A stretch of DNA of 64,000 nucleotides from an uncultured Lachnospiraceae bacterium (GTDB lineage Bacteria > Bacillota > Clostridia > Lachnospirales > Lachnospiraceae): positions 1 to 64,000 of the forward strand of contig CAJTMB010000017.1 in assembly GCA_910577105.1 (NCBI GenBank). Direction: 5' to 3'. The stretch's first letter is position 1. Each line of letters begins with the position of its first letter. A program made the position numbers and the translations under genes. Under the pieces are notes generated by a model. It was not told the DNA's origin. It ran no database searches and saw only the letters and a program-made list of their open reading frames with translations. Shown here in pieces: positions 1 through 7,764 of the stretch.

Positions 1-75
1 GGAATCAGGTGCTTTCTATTTATTTTATTTTCCTACAAAAACTTTACCCTAGCTTTTTACATGATATCACATATT

Positions 76-124
76 AAAAAACCCCTGCAAATGGCATTCT
101 CACACCATTCACAAGGGTTTCTTC
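76..124 (-). terminator. Rho-independent terminator after tsf
   Basis: On the minus strand an imperfect stem (GGGTTT/AAACCC outer pairs, AATGG/CCATT inner pairs) is followed by a run of six T. It begins 28 bases past the tsf stop and closes the rpsB-tsf unit. Bases 1-75 beyond it hold nothing I can identify. Confidence 0.8.
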
Positions 125-151
125 ATTCAAAATAACCAGGCAAACTTCGCC

Positions 152-1090
152 TTATGCGTTCATCTGCTTTGCAACTTCCTCAGCAAAATTCTCTTCTTTC
201 TTTTCAATGCCTTCGCCGGTTTCAAAGCGGACAAATTTCTTGACAGAAAGGGCTGCGCCGTTCTCCTTTGCTACCTGTGCCACATACTGTGCCACTGTCT
301 GTTTGCCGTCTTCCGCCTTCACATATACCTGCTCTAACAGGCAGATTTCTTTTAACTCTTTGTTCAGACGACCCATAACCGCGCCTTCAATCACTTTTTC
401 AGGCTTACCTGCCATCTTGGGGTCAGCTGCAATCTGTGCCATGAGGATTTCTTTCTCATGCGCCTTGTATTCCTCGGAAACCTCATCCGTGGAAACATAT
501 TTGGGAGACAATGCTGCAACCTGCATAGCGATGTTCGTCATGGCTTCTTTCACTGCATCATTTACCACATCGGTCTCGGCTTCCACGATAACGCCGATTC
601 TGCCGCCGCCATGTACATAAGATACTACACAGCCGTTTGCAGCTACAACTTTTTCAAACCTTCTGATATTCAGGTTCTCACCGATAACAGCAATCTTTTC
701 TACCAGTGCTTCCTTAACCGTCTTACTTGCATCTGCCTTCCATGCTTCAGCCAGAAATGCGTCCATATCTGTTGCATCAGACTCCACAGCCTGCTCTGCA
801 ACTGCTTTTACATATGCCTGAAAATCAGCGTTCTTAGCAACAAAGTCAGTTTCGGAATTTACTTCTACGACTGCTGCTGTCTGCTCATCTTTTTTAACCA
901 CCATACAAAGGCCTTCTGCTGCAATCCTTCCGGCTTTCTTCTCTGCCTTAGCCTGTCCGTTCTTTCTCAAAAACTCAATAGCTTCATCCATATTGCCGTT
1001 GGTCTCATTCAGGGCCTTTTTGCAGTCCATCATTCCTGCGCCGGTCTTTTCGCGCAGCTCTTTTACCATTGCTGCCGTAATTTCTGCCAT
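152..1090 (-). CDS. tsf: Translation elongation factor Ts
   Basis: EF-Ts is the cytoplasmic guanine-nucleotide exchange factor that recycles EF-Tu from the GDP to the GTP form. The 312-residue product opens with the family's UBA-like N-terminal module. This contains the signature KTGAGMMDCKKAL (about residues 15-27), followed by the RKNGQAKAEKKAGR stretch and the exchange core with SETDFVAKN (about residues 79-87). Length is typical for the family. It lies 54 bases after rpsB with no terminator between, the usual rpsB-tsf pair, and ends in front of a strong terminator. The ATG at 1090 sits behind an AAGGA/GGTG-type ribosome site. Identification is secure. Confidence 0.98.
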   Translation of the reverse strand: MAEITAAMVKELREKTGAGMMDCKKALNETNGNMDEAIEFLRKNGQAKAEKKAGRIAAEGLCMVVKKDEQTAAVVEVNSETDFVAKNADFQAYVKAVAEQAVESDATDMDAFLAEAWKADASKTVKEALVEKIAVIGENLNIRRFEKVVAANGCVVSYVHGGGRIGVIVEAETDVVNDAVKEAMTNIAMQVAALSPKYVSTDEVSEEYKAHEKEILMAQIAADPKMAGKPEKVIEGAVMGRLNKELKEICLLEQVYVKAEDGKQTVAQYVAQVAKENGAALSVKKFVRFETGEGIEKKEENFAEEVAKQMNA

Positions 1091-1144
1091 ATATTTTCAC
1101 CAAATCCTTTCAATCAATTATTCTAAAATCCTATCCTGCTGTCA

Positions 1145-1900
1145 TTATTCCGCTGCAATTTCTTCCATATCTGCATTTTCCGCATCCACAGCCACATCTT
1201 CCTCTGTGTAAACTGCTTCACCCTGATTTGCCTCCACAACGGCATCCGCCATCTTGGACACAATCAGTTTAACGGCCCTGATGGCATCATCATTGCCGGG
1301 AATGATATAATCAAGTTCTTCAGGGTCACAGTTGGTATCGCCGATGCCTAACAGGGTAATGCCAAGGGAATGTGCTTCCTGCACGCAGATTCTTTCTTTC
1401 TTGGGGTCAACCACAAAAATGGCGTCGGGAACCCTTGTCATATTCTTGATACCGCCCAGGTTCTTTTCAAGCTTCTCCCATTCTTTCTTAAGGGCAATGA
1501 CTTCCTTCTTGGGAAGAACATCAAATGTGCCGTCCTCGGACATCTTTTCAATTGCATGAAGCCTGTCAACACGTGACTGAATCGTCTTGAAGTTTGTCAG
1601 CATACCGCCCAGCCATCTCTCGTTCACATAGTACATGCCGCATCTCTCCGCTTCTGTCTTGACAGCGTCCTGAGCCTGCTTTTTGGTACCTACGAAAAGG
1701 ATGGTGCCGCCCTGTGCGGCAATTTCGGAAATTGCCCTGTAAGCTTCGTCAACCTTGCCTACGGATTTCTGCAAATCAATAATATGAATGCCGTTTCTTT
1801 CCGTAAAGATATACGGAGCCATTTTAGGATTCCATCTTCTGGTCTGGTGTCCGAAATGAACACCTGCTTCTAACAACTGTTTCATTGAAATAACGCTCAT
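1145..1900 (-). CDS. rpsB: Small ribosomal subunit protein uS2
   Basis: Ribosomal protein S2 binds late on the 30S head-platform junction. The 251-residue product carries the family signatures: the N-terminal GVHFGHQTRRWNPKM (about residues 13-27), VGTKKQAQ, NERWLGGMLTNF (about residues 94-105) and the C-terminal region with PDAIFVVD and LGIGDTNCDP. It ends in a short acidic tail. Start ATG at 1900 follows TGGAGG with 7-base spacing. It is cotranscribed with tsf and preceded by its own promoter and a folded 5' leader of about 145 nt. It lies directly downstream of the flagellar operon, as in Bacillus. Confidence 0.98.
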   Translation of the reverse strand: MSVISMKQLLEAGVHFGHQTRRWNPKMAPYIFTERNGIHIIDLQKSVGKVDEAYRAISEIAAQGGTILFVGTKKQAQDAVKTEAERCGMYYVNERWLGGMLTNFKTIQSRVDRLHAIEKMSEDGTFDVLPKKEVIALKKEWEKLEKNLGGIKNMTRVPDAIFVVDPKKERICVQEAHSLGITLLGIGDTNCDPEELDYIIPGNDDAIRAVKLIVSKMADAVVEANQGEAVYTEEDVAVDAENADMEEIAAE

Positions 1901-2046
1901 GTTTCTACCTCCATTTAGTTAACCGGCTCATCCGCCGTCTTCCGCATCCCTTTTCTGCCGGTTCTGCGTCAAGACCCGGTTAGCTCTGATGCATATCCAA
2001 GAAGGACACCTGCATCAAATGGGAATACGTGTTTTATAGTCACAAC
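1901..2046 (-). promoter_or_regulatory. Structured 5' leader of rpsB
   Basis: The predicted untranslated leader folds in two parts. A local hairpin has arms GATGCA (1988-1993) and TGCATC (2011-2016). A longer-range 7-bp stem pairs CCGGTTA (1976-1982 on the plus strand) with TAACCGG (1920-1926), close to the ribosome site. Ribosomal protein leaders are often autoregulatory binding sites. I infer that S2 or another factor may control rpsB-tsf here, but I do not recognise a named leader family. Confidence 0.45.
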
Positions 2047-2052
2047 ATTCAG

Positions 2053-2081
2053 ATTATAACATACGGGAAACCCCATTGCAA
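2053..2081 (-). promoter_or_regulatory. Sigma-A type promoter for rpsB-tsf
   Basis: Read on the minus strand: a -35 of TTGCAA (2076-2081), a 17-base spacer and a perfect -10 TATAAT (2053-2058). This predicts a start near 2046, about 146 nt before the rpsB ATG. It would let rpsB-tsf be expressed independently of the upstream flagellar operon. Confidence 0.75.
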
Positions 2082-2092
2082 TAGGTTTCCCG
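2064..2092. repeat. Perfect 9-bp inverted repeat around the rpsB -35 box
   Basis: CGGGAAACC (2064-2072) and GGTTTCCCG (2084-2092) are perfect complements separated by 11 bases. As RNA it is a hairpin 38 bases past the last flagellar-operon stop. As DNA it spans the -35 element of the rpsB promoter. There is no clean T-run after it, so a terminator role is uncertain. Confidence 0.6.
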
Positions 2093-2129
2093 CAAAACAA
2101 CGTAAAATATCGAAACAGCAATTAATATA

Positions 2130-2831
2130 TCATTCGCTTACATTTTGACTTCGTGTAATAATCCGAGCTATGAGTTCCGCATCCGCACCTGCCGGAATTT
2201 CATATGTACCTGCCCTGATTTTTTTATCATAACCGTTTGCACACAGGTACTTATCATACTCTGTGGCGCTTTCCACTAATCCAGCATCTTCGAGAAGCTT
2301 GCTGACAGCGACGGAACTCTGCCCGGAAATTATGGTAAGTTTAATAATTTCCTGATTGTCGCCATTGCTCTCCCCTTCTGAAGGCTGGCTACCCTGTTGT
2401 GGCGGGTTCTCCGATTCCGTCACGTCAGTCGGCTGCATATCTGGTTCTGTTTCTTCCGGCTCCGTTCCCTCTGGAAATGTATCTCCCGATTCTGTACCCT
2501 CTGAAGATGTATCCTTCGGTTCTGTACCCTCTGAAGATGTATCCTCCGGTTCCGTATCCTTCGGAAGTGTTTCTGCCGGCTCTGTTTCTACCGGTAACGT
2601 TTCACCAGAAAGATTGGGCATTTCCGTTTCCGTTGGTGTTTCTTCCTGTTGTTCCGGACGGGTAAGGTTTGCCATATCTGACAGCAATGTACTCTCTACC
2701 ATTCCGAGTTCCCTGGCCCGCAGCTTGACCTCTTCATCCGTCATCTGTTTTTTCCCCGATACAATTCCCATTATGACAGCGGTTACAAAAATGCCAATCC
2801 CCAATCCCCGCAGGTAATATTTTAAATTCAT
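2130..2831 (-). CDS. Membrane-anchored protein with acidic repeat linker and MltG/YceG-type N-terminal-like domain
   Basis: The product is about 233 residues. An N-terminal transmembrane segment (about residues 5-28) is followed by a short charged region. Next comes a long acidic Thr/Glu/Pro/Ser linker with near-repeats of the form TEPEDTSSEG (DNA repeats 2455-2625). The last 60-70 residues resemble the small LysM-like subdomain found in the endolytic transglycosylase MltG/YceG family (pattern V..LLE.AGLV then RAGTYEIPAG). The catalytic MltG domain is absent, so I expect binding or scaffolding at the cell wall rather than cleavage. I chose ATG 2831 because AAAGGA precedes it. It is the last gene of the flagellar operon, 35 bases after the SwrB-like gene. 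Its function in motility is unknown. Confidence 0.7.
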   Translation of the reverse strand: MNLKYYLRGLGIGIFVTAVIMGIVSGKKQMTDEEVKLRARELGMVESTLLSDMANLTRPEQQEETPTETEMPNLSGETLPVETEPAETLPKDTEPEDTSSEGTEPKDTSSEGTESGDTFPEGTEPEETEPDMQPTDVTESENPPQQGSQPSEGESNGDNQEIIKLTIISGQSSVAVSKLLEDAGLVESATEYDKYLCANGYDKKIRAGTYEIPAGADAELIARIITRSQNVSE

Positions 2832-2866
2832 AGTTTCCTTTCCATGTAATCCCAAAGCTTTTAGTA

Positions 2867-3550
2867 CTACATTCCTTCAAATAAATCAATTACCAGCTTT
2901 ACTTCCCCGACTCCAAGCCCCAATGCTTTTGCAATCGCAACATTGGATTTGCCGGCATTGTGCATTTCCAGTATCTTCTCGTTATTATTGCCGTTTTTCT
3001 GGTTCTCCTGCATAAAGCTGATATCCACTTTGGAAGCCTCAAGCATCGCCTTCTTTGCCTGAGTGTTGCCCTTCGGCGTTTGGACTTCTGCTTTCTTTTC
3101 TTCTTTCACGGCCTCCTTTTTTACTTCCTTCGCTGCCTGCCGTGCCGTCTGTTCCACTTCTTTCACCGTTTTTTCCACCTGGCTGACCGTGGTCTTAATA
3201 TTCTGGTGTTTATCATTAAGCATATCATACAAAAACATCACTTCTTTATGGTTTTTGTTGATGTCTTCCAAAACCGTATCCGAATATTCATTGACAGCCA
3301 TTATCTTTTCATTGGAAACCCTCTCCAAAGAGCGCTCCGTTTTTTCAACTGCAATGGTAACCGTTTCATCCACAATATCCTCAATTCTGTCCTTCACGTC
3401 ATCCATTTCCCTGGCCACCACGCTTTTTACTTCATCCTGCACCATCTGCTTTGTTTCCGAATCTGCCTTCTTCCTACCGGAAGGCAGTAAAAAACTAAGC
3501 ACAAAAATAATCCCTCCCGCTATAAGAAGGACAATTTCCAATGTCCCCAT
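2867..3550 (-). CDS. SwrB-like (DUF6115-type) membrane-anchored coiled-coil protein
   Basis: The 227-residue product has one N-terminal membrane segment (TLEIVLLIAGGIIFVLSFLL, about residues 3-22). A long charged heptad-rich region (about residues 30-160) likely forms a coiled coil, and a short C-terminal helix-turn-helix-like motif follows (ILEMHNAGKSNVAIAKALGLG). In Bacillus the gene after sigD is swrB, a membrane-anchored protein of the same architecture that promotes flagellar basal body maturation. This gene holds the equivalent position, two genes downstream of fapA and upstream of rpsB. The SwrB-like role is inferred from architecture and place, since overall identity is probably low. 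ATG 3550 has GAGG eight bases upstream; an earlier in-frame start at 3577 would overlap the preceding gene. Confidence 0.65.
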   Translation of the reverse strand: MGTLEIVLLIAGGIIFVLSFLLPSGRKKADSETKQMVQDEVKSVVAREMDDVKDRIEDIVDETVTIAVEKTERSLERVSNEKIMAVNEYSDTVLEDINKNHKEVMFLYDMLNDKHQNIKTTVSQVEKTVKEVEQTARQAAKEVKKEAVKEEKKAEVQTPKGNTQAKKAMLEASKVDISFMQENQKNGNNNEKILEMHNAGKSNVAIAKALGLGVGEVKLVIDLFEGM

Positions 3551-3560
3551 CTCTCTCTCC

Positions 3561-3869
3561 TCAGATTTTAATATCAAAACCGCCTCTGCCTTTTAAAATA
3601 ACCTTTCCGTCAGGTTCCTGGTTCTTTTTCTTTTGTTTCCCCCCGTCACCACTATAGTTTCCGTTCCCTTTTTCCTTGGCATCAAACTTTTTGTTCTGCC
3701 AGTCGGCATTATCACTTTCATTAACCTGCCGTATTTTACTTTCTACTTCCCTCTCCATATTCTGCACCAGATTACTCTGCTGTGCAATTCCCCTATTATC
3801 TTCATTTTGCTTAATAGTCGTGTAATCCTGGGCCCTCACGATATTACTGACCTCAATCCCTATTGCCAT
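3561..3869 (-). CDS. Small conserved flagellar-operon protein of unknown function
   Basis: This 102-residue hydrophilic protein has no signal peptide or membrane segment. Its N-terminal half (pattern QNEDNRGIAQQSNLVQ) is polar. The middle is rich in Asn, Lys and Gly, and it ends with a basic segment KGRGGFDIKI. The ATG at 3869 follows AAAGGAG with 7-base spacing, and its stop lies 11 bases before the next start, so it is a genuine operon member. I recall similarly placed short proteins beside fapA in Lachnospiraceae flagellar operons but do not recognise a functional family. Confidence 0.6.
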   Translation of the reverse strand: MAIGIEVSNIVRAQDYTTIKQNEDNRGIAQQSNLVQNMEREVESKIRQVNESDNADWQNKKFDAKEKGNGNYSGDGGKQKKKNQEPDGKVILKGRGGFDIKI

Positions 3870-3899
3870 GTGGCTTCTCCTTTCATGCCGGCAGGCAAT

Positions 3900-5486
3900 C
3901 TATAAGCCCACCATTTTGACATCACCGTGCAATTTTACAAATTTGCAATACTGCATACTGCGCTGCACTGCCATGGACACATCCTCTATGACAATCTTTG
4001 CTCCGGGATATATTTCATCCTTTACTATAACCTGGGCATTTGTCTGCATTTCAATCATCTCCTGCAGGATTCCCAGTTCTTTGGACACCTTCTTATATTC
4101 CATTAGTTTTTGTTCCCGTGCCTGCAAGATGGAAGCCAGATATTGGAGCTGCTTCTTATTGATTTCCACACCCTGCTTTCTCTTATTCACAAAGCTGGTA
4201 ATCACAGGGTCCAGTTTTTTTATATCCTTGCTCAATTCCGCTGCCTGTTTCTGTGCCTGTGCCAGATTGAATTTCACAACAGGGTCTGCCCCTACCTCCA
4301 CAATCGTTGACGTCCCCATGGGAGAGCCTATCGTTTTGGCGGAAATCATACGGGTGGCACACGCCCTTCCACCGGAAATAAAGCCTCTTTTTCCGTCTAC
4401 ATTGATATCGCCGCCGGCAATTGCCGTGCTGTGTAAAATGGATTCAGCGGCAATATAACCTCCTGCCGTTGCTTTGGTACTCTCCAGAAATTTTGCAACA
4501 ATATTGCCCCCTGCCTTCAGTTCTCCCTTCGACATGCCTGCCATACCACGGGCAATAATAATGTCGCCTTCCGCCTCCAGAAACGCCCCTTCTACCAGAC
4601 CGTTTACTATAATGTTCCCTTTTGCCTTCACGGAAAAATTGGACTGCACGTTTCCGGTAACAGTCACACTTCCTTCATATTCAATGTTGCCCGTGGAAAT
4701 ATCCACGTTTTCCAGTTGCAGCACATTGGAAACGAAAACCTTTTCATCTACAAGCGTGACATGCCCGTTAACCTTGGCCGTCAACACCCTTTTATCCTCT
4801 GACATAATAACATTATTGCCATATTTCAGCAAAGCATTTTTAACAATTTTAGGTTTTACCGTCGTCCCCTGCACACTTATACCGGAATCTCCCAAATCCG
4901 CCGGGGTCAGTTTTGCCAGAATGTCTCCCGTATGACAATTGTTTATGGTGTTTAAGTTAAAAAAATCCACGCTGCCGTCTTCCTTGACAGTCGGCTTGGC
5001 TTTTACATCCGTGTTAAAAAAATATTCAATCTTTGCATCTGTTCCCTGCCTTACAGCCTTCCCTTCCGCAACTACGATATCCGTACAATATTCCTGATTT
5101 GCAAAAGCTTCCCGGATACGTTCTTCCTTTATTCCGTATCGAATCTGTTTGGCTTCCAATTCTTTTATAAATTCCTGTACCGACATTTTTTCGGCGGTCT
5201 GGGATGCCGGATATAATCTGACTGTCGCACTCATGCCGCCTTCTTCAACCGAAAGGTTATAAGTCAGACGGACAGCAGGGCAAGGAACGTTTCCCAGATG
5301 AACCACTGTGTCCTGGTTTTGGTCAATAGCATTTTTTAAAACAGAAGGGTCGCAATTCAATTTATTTTGTGAAAGATAATTTGTTGCCTCACCGATTCTG
5401 ACCTTCTCTCCGCCATCCACCGGCGCAATTATCTTCAGGCCAAAACCCACGGGCTCACTTACCAACATAAAATAGCCGTTTCCCAT
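3900..5486 (-). CDS. fapA: FapA family protein (DUF342), flagellar assembly protein A
   Basis: The product has about 528 residues. The C-terminal half has the FapA pattern of successive beta-helix turns with glycine-rich motifs (GNIEYEGSVTVTGNV, KGNIIVNGLVEGA, EGDIIIARGM, AGGNIVAKF, AGGYIAAESIL, AGGDINVDGKRG, about residues 255-370). A predicted coiled coil (about residues 405-470) and a short beta C-terminus follow. The N-terminal part is the DUF342 N-domain. In other bacteria FapA proteins affect polar placement of flagellar and signalling proteins; the exact role in Firmicutes is unclear. ATG 5486 is preceded by AAGGAGAG, better placed than the upstream in-frame GTG at 5504. It follows the sigma factor gene by 28 bases. 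Confidence 0.88.
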   Translation of the reverse strand: MGNGYFMLVSEPVGFGLKIIAPVDGGEKVRIGEATNYLSQNKLNCDPSVLKNAIDQNQDTVVHLGNVPCPAVRLTYNLSVEEGGMSATVRLYPASQTAEKMSVQEFIKELEAKQIRYGIKEERIREAFANQEYCTDIVVAEGKAVRQGTDAKIEYFFNTDVKAKPTVKEDGSVDFFNLNTINNCHTGDILAKLTPADLGDSGISVQGTTVKPKIVKNALLKYGNNVIMSEDKRVLTAKVNGHVTLVDEKVFVSNVLQLENVDISTGNIEYEGSVTVTGNVQSNFSVKAKGNIIVNGLVEGAFLEAEGDIIIARGMAGMSKGELKAGGNIVAKFLESTKATAGGYIAAESILHSTAIAGGDINVDGKRGFISGGRACATRMISAKTIGSPMGTSTIVEVGADPVVKFNLAQAQKQAAELSKDIKKLDPVITSFVNKRKQGVEINKKQLQYLASILQAREQKLMEYKKVSKELGILQEMIEMQTNAQVIVKDEIYPGAKIVIEDVSMAVQRSMQYCKFVKLHGDVKMVGL

Positions 5487-5514
5487 AAATCTCTCCTTAT
5501 GCACAAGTTATTCG

Positions 5515-6288
5515 CTACCTATCTGAAAAAATCCCCATATAACTCCCCATTTTATCTTTCATCTTCTGAAGCGCCCTGGTATGAAGCTGTGATACACGAG
5601 ATTCGGAAACTTCCAATATATGACTGATTTCCTTCAGTGTCAGTTCCTCATAATAATATAGAAGTATTACCTTTCTCTCTTTTTCCGTAAGCAGCTGCAT
5701 CGTCTGCTCCAGCACTTTCTTCAACTCTTCCTTCTCTATATTTTCTTCCGGGCTGTCAAATCTTGCCGTTGTGTGTCTGTTTGATTCAGCCGGCACTTCA
5801 CTGCCCTGTTCCATATACTCATTTAAGGAAACAACATTTGTGATTTTCATCTGAGACTGCCACTCCAGATATTCCTCATTGGAAATTCCAAGGCCTCTGG
5901 CTATCTCTTCATCCGTCCCCCCCCTGCCTGTACTCATCTCTATTTCCTTAATGACAGCATCTATTTTTTTCTGTTTCTGCCTGATTGTCCTTGGTATCCA
6001 GTCCATTTTCCTTATCTGGTCCAGAATGGCCCCCCTTATGCGCAGGCTGGCATAAGTTTCAAACTTTACGTCCTTTAAGCAGTCAAACTTATCAATGGCA
6101 TCTATCAGTCCAAATATGCCATAACTTACCAAATCCTCATAGTCAACATTATACCCCAGATACATGCTGAGCCGACCTGCCACCAGCTTAACAAGGGGCG
6201 CATATTCCAGTATGATTTTTTCTCTGATTTCAGGTAGCCTTGTTTTTCCGTATTCTTCCCAAAGCTTCTTTCTGCCCGCCTCGTCCAT
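5515..6288 (-). CDS. sigD: Flagellar RNA polymerase sigma factor SigD/FliA
   Basis: The 257-residue protein is an FliA/WhiG-type sigma-28 factor, which directs RNA polymerase to late flagellar and chemotaxis promoters. Region 2 is visible as EYAPLVKLVAGRL, DLVSYGIFGLIDAIDKFD and FETYASLRIRGAILDQIRKMDW (about residues 28-100). Region 3 follows, and region 4 has LTEKERKVILLYYYEELT and a helix-turn-helix EISHILEVSESRVSQLHTRA near the end. ATG 6288 has GGGAGG upstream. It lies near the end of the fla/che operon, as in Bacillus subtilis, so late-gene expression depends on transcription reaching the far end of an operon of about 35 kb. No anti-sigma FlgM gene is in this window. Confidence 0.95.
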   Translation of the reverse strand: MDEAGRKKLWEEYGKTRLPEIREKIILEYAPLVKLVAGRLSMYLGYNVDYEDLVSYGIFGLIDAIDKFDCLKDVKFETYASLRIRGAILDQIRKMDWIPRTIRQKQKKIDAVIKEIEMSTGRGGTDEEIARGLGISNEEYLEWQSQMKITNVVSLNEYMEQGSEVPAESNRHTTARFDSPEENIEKEELKKVLEQTMQLLTEKERKVILLYYYEELTLKEISHILEVSESRVSQLHTRALQKMKDKMGSYMGIFSDR

Positions 6289-6315
6289 GGCATCCTCCCA
6301 GTAACATTAATAGCA

Positions 6316-6582
6316 TTACTCTTCGTTTTCTTCTTCGCCCTCTTCTTCCGGATTTCCGTCTTTTTCTATTACTTCCCCTTCATCCAGAACTGCCTTTTCG
6401 TTTTGTTTGTCAAAAGTATCAAGAACCCAGCGAAGTGTGCTTCCCAGCGCATAAAATATAATCAGTACAACCAACAGCGCTATTAATTTCTGTAATATTG
6501 TAAATTGCCTGATAAACGTAAAGATGCTGGTAACTGCACCAGCCACCAGCATCAAAATCAGCGGCATATTCTTTCTATTCAT
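6316..6582 (-). CDS. Small membrane protein between cheD and sigD
   Basis: The 88-residue product has two hydrophobic segments (about residues 7-24 and 32-51) and a strongly acidic tail rich in Glu. The ATG at 6582 has ATAGGAG upstream, and the gene is spaced 9 bases from cheD and 27 from sigD, so it is a real operon gene. I do not recognise a characterised family. Comparable tiny membrane proteins occur at this place in related flagellar operons. A link to SigD control or the basal body is only a guess. Confidence 0.6.
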   Translation of the reverse strand: MNRKNMPLILMLVAGAVTSIFTFIRQFTILQKLIALLVVLIIFYALGSTLRWVLDTFDKQNEKAVLDEGEVIEKDGNPEEEGEEENEE

Positions 6583-6591
6583 TCTATACTC

Positions 6592-7080
6592 CTATATCAC
6601 TTTCTCAGGTTTCCCCACCGCTCTGATTACATAATCTCCCGTTTCCGGGTAAAAAATAACAGTTCGTCCGTAAGTCTCTCCCGTATCTTCAGCAATTATC
6701 GGGATATGAAGCTGTGAAAGCTTCATTTTGGAAGCCTCCACATTCCGTTCCCCGATGCGGACCAAATCCACTTTATTTTGAGAAGCAAACATCATGGCTC
6801 CTCCGGCAAGCTTTGCCACCATGCGGCTTCTTCTTGCCCCCATGATTTCCATCTGCCTCACCAGTTCAGCTATGCCTGTATCGGCAAATTTAGGAATATT
6901 GCTTTGTCCTCCACGGATGGCTGTACTGTCCGGAAGCATAATGTGAGCCAACCCACCGATTTTGGTAATCGGGTCTCGAATTGCAATTCCCACACAGGAA
7001 CCCAGTCCCAAAGTCGTCACCCCGTTCGGGCTGACACAAACCTTTAAATCTGCCATCCCCACCTTAATTATTTCACTCAT
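6592..7080 (-). CDS. cheD: Chemoreceptor glutamine deamidase CheD
   Basis: CheD deamidates specific glutamines of chemoreceptors and, in the CheC/CheD system, binds CheC to tune CheY-P dephosphorylation. The 162-residue protein has the catalytic cysteine in LGLGSCVGI (about residue 29) and the histidine in GGLAHIMLP (about residue 47), plus the conserved end region with GRTVIFYPETGDY. It lies 36 bases after cheC, matching the known functional pairing. ATG 7080 with AGGTG upstream. Identification is firm. Confidence 0.95.
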   Translation of the reverse strand: MSEIIKVGMADLKVCVSPNGVTTLGLGSCVGIAIRDPITKIGGLAHIMLPDSTAIRGGQSNIPKFADTGIAELVRQMEIMGARRSRMVAKLAGGAMMFASQNKVDLVRIGERNVEASKMKLSQLHIPIIAEDTGETYGRTVIFYPETGDYVIRAVGKPEKVI

Positions 7081-7116
7081 AAGTAAACACCTCGGTTTGT
7101 CAAATTTAAATGGTAC

Positions 7117-7734
7117 CTACACCAGACCAAGAGAAGATAAAATCTTTCCGTAAGACTCTAAATCCGGAATCAGAATAAAATATCCGTCAATCTCTACTTC
7201 GTCATAAAACTGAGACTGGATTAAGAGGATTTTATCTCCTATTGTTCCAAACTCAATAGCCGGCACGCTTAATATTGCACCTGCCATATCCAGTGTCAGT
7301 TCCGGCGGTGACGGAAAAATCTTTAAATTTGTCAGTGTGGAAAGTGAATTCAAATAAGCGCCCGTAATGATATTGCTGACTTCCCTCATTGCAGACAACT
7401 CCATCTCATTGAATTCCGTACCTTCACTTGCCATGCCCATCATCAGTTTGTTGACAAGATGTTTGGCGCTCTCCTGCTTCACAAGAAACATGATGCTTCC
7501 TGTAATATCACCCTCCACAGCCAGATAAACACCAATCATCAACTGTTCCTCGCCGCCCATCATGGCGCCGACTTCTGAAAATTCCAATAATCTGACCTGG
7601 GGAACCTGCATATCGACCTTACACTGCAGCATCTGTGAAAGTGCTGTCATGGCATTGCCTGCACCGATATTTCCAATTTCCCTTAAAACATCAAAATAAT
7701 CCTGTGTAACCTGTTCTAAACTCATATCAGCCAT
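7117..7734 (-). CDS. cheC: CheY-P phosphatase CheC
   Basis: CheC dephosphorylates CheY-P and partners with CheD. The 205-residue protein holds both copies of the D/S-xxx-E-xx-N phosphatase signature: DVLREIGN near residue 17 and SAMREVSN near residue 113. Both appear intact, with the expected downstream proline (VPQV and PSPPEL). It is encoded between cheW and cheD. With FliY also present, the cell has two CheY-P phosphatases. Start ATG 7734; a second ATG three codons in is equally possible. Confidence 0.95.
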   Translation of the reverse strand: MADMSLEQVTQDYFDVLREIGNIGAGNAMTALSQMLQCKVDMQVPQVRLLEFSEVGAMMGGEEQLMIGVYLAVEGDITGSIMFLVKQESAKHLVNKLMMGMASEGTEFNEMELSAMREVSNIITGAYLNSLSTLTNLKIFPSPPELTLDMAGAILSVPAIEFGTIGDKILLIQSQFYDEVEIDGYFILIPDLESYGKILSSLGLV

Positions 7735-7764
7735 ATTCGCAAGTCTCCTTCAGTTGCTAAATTA

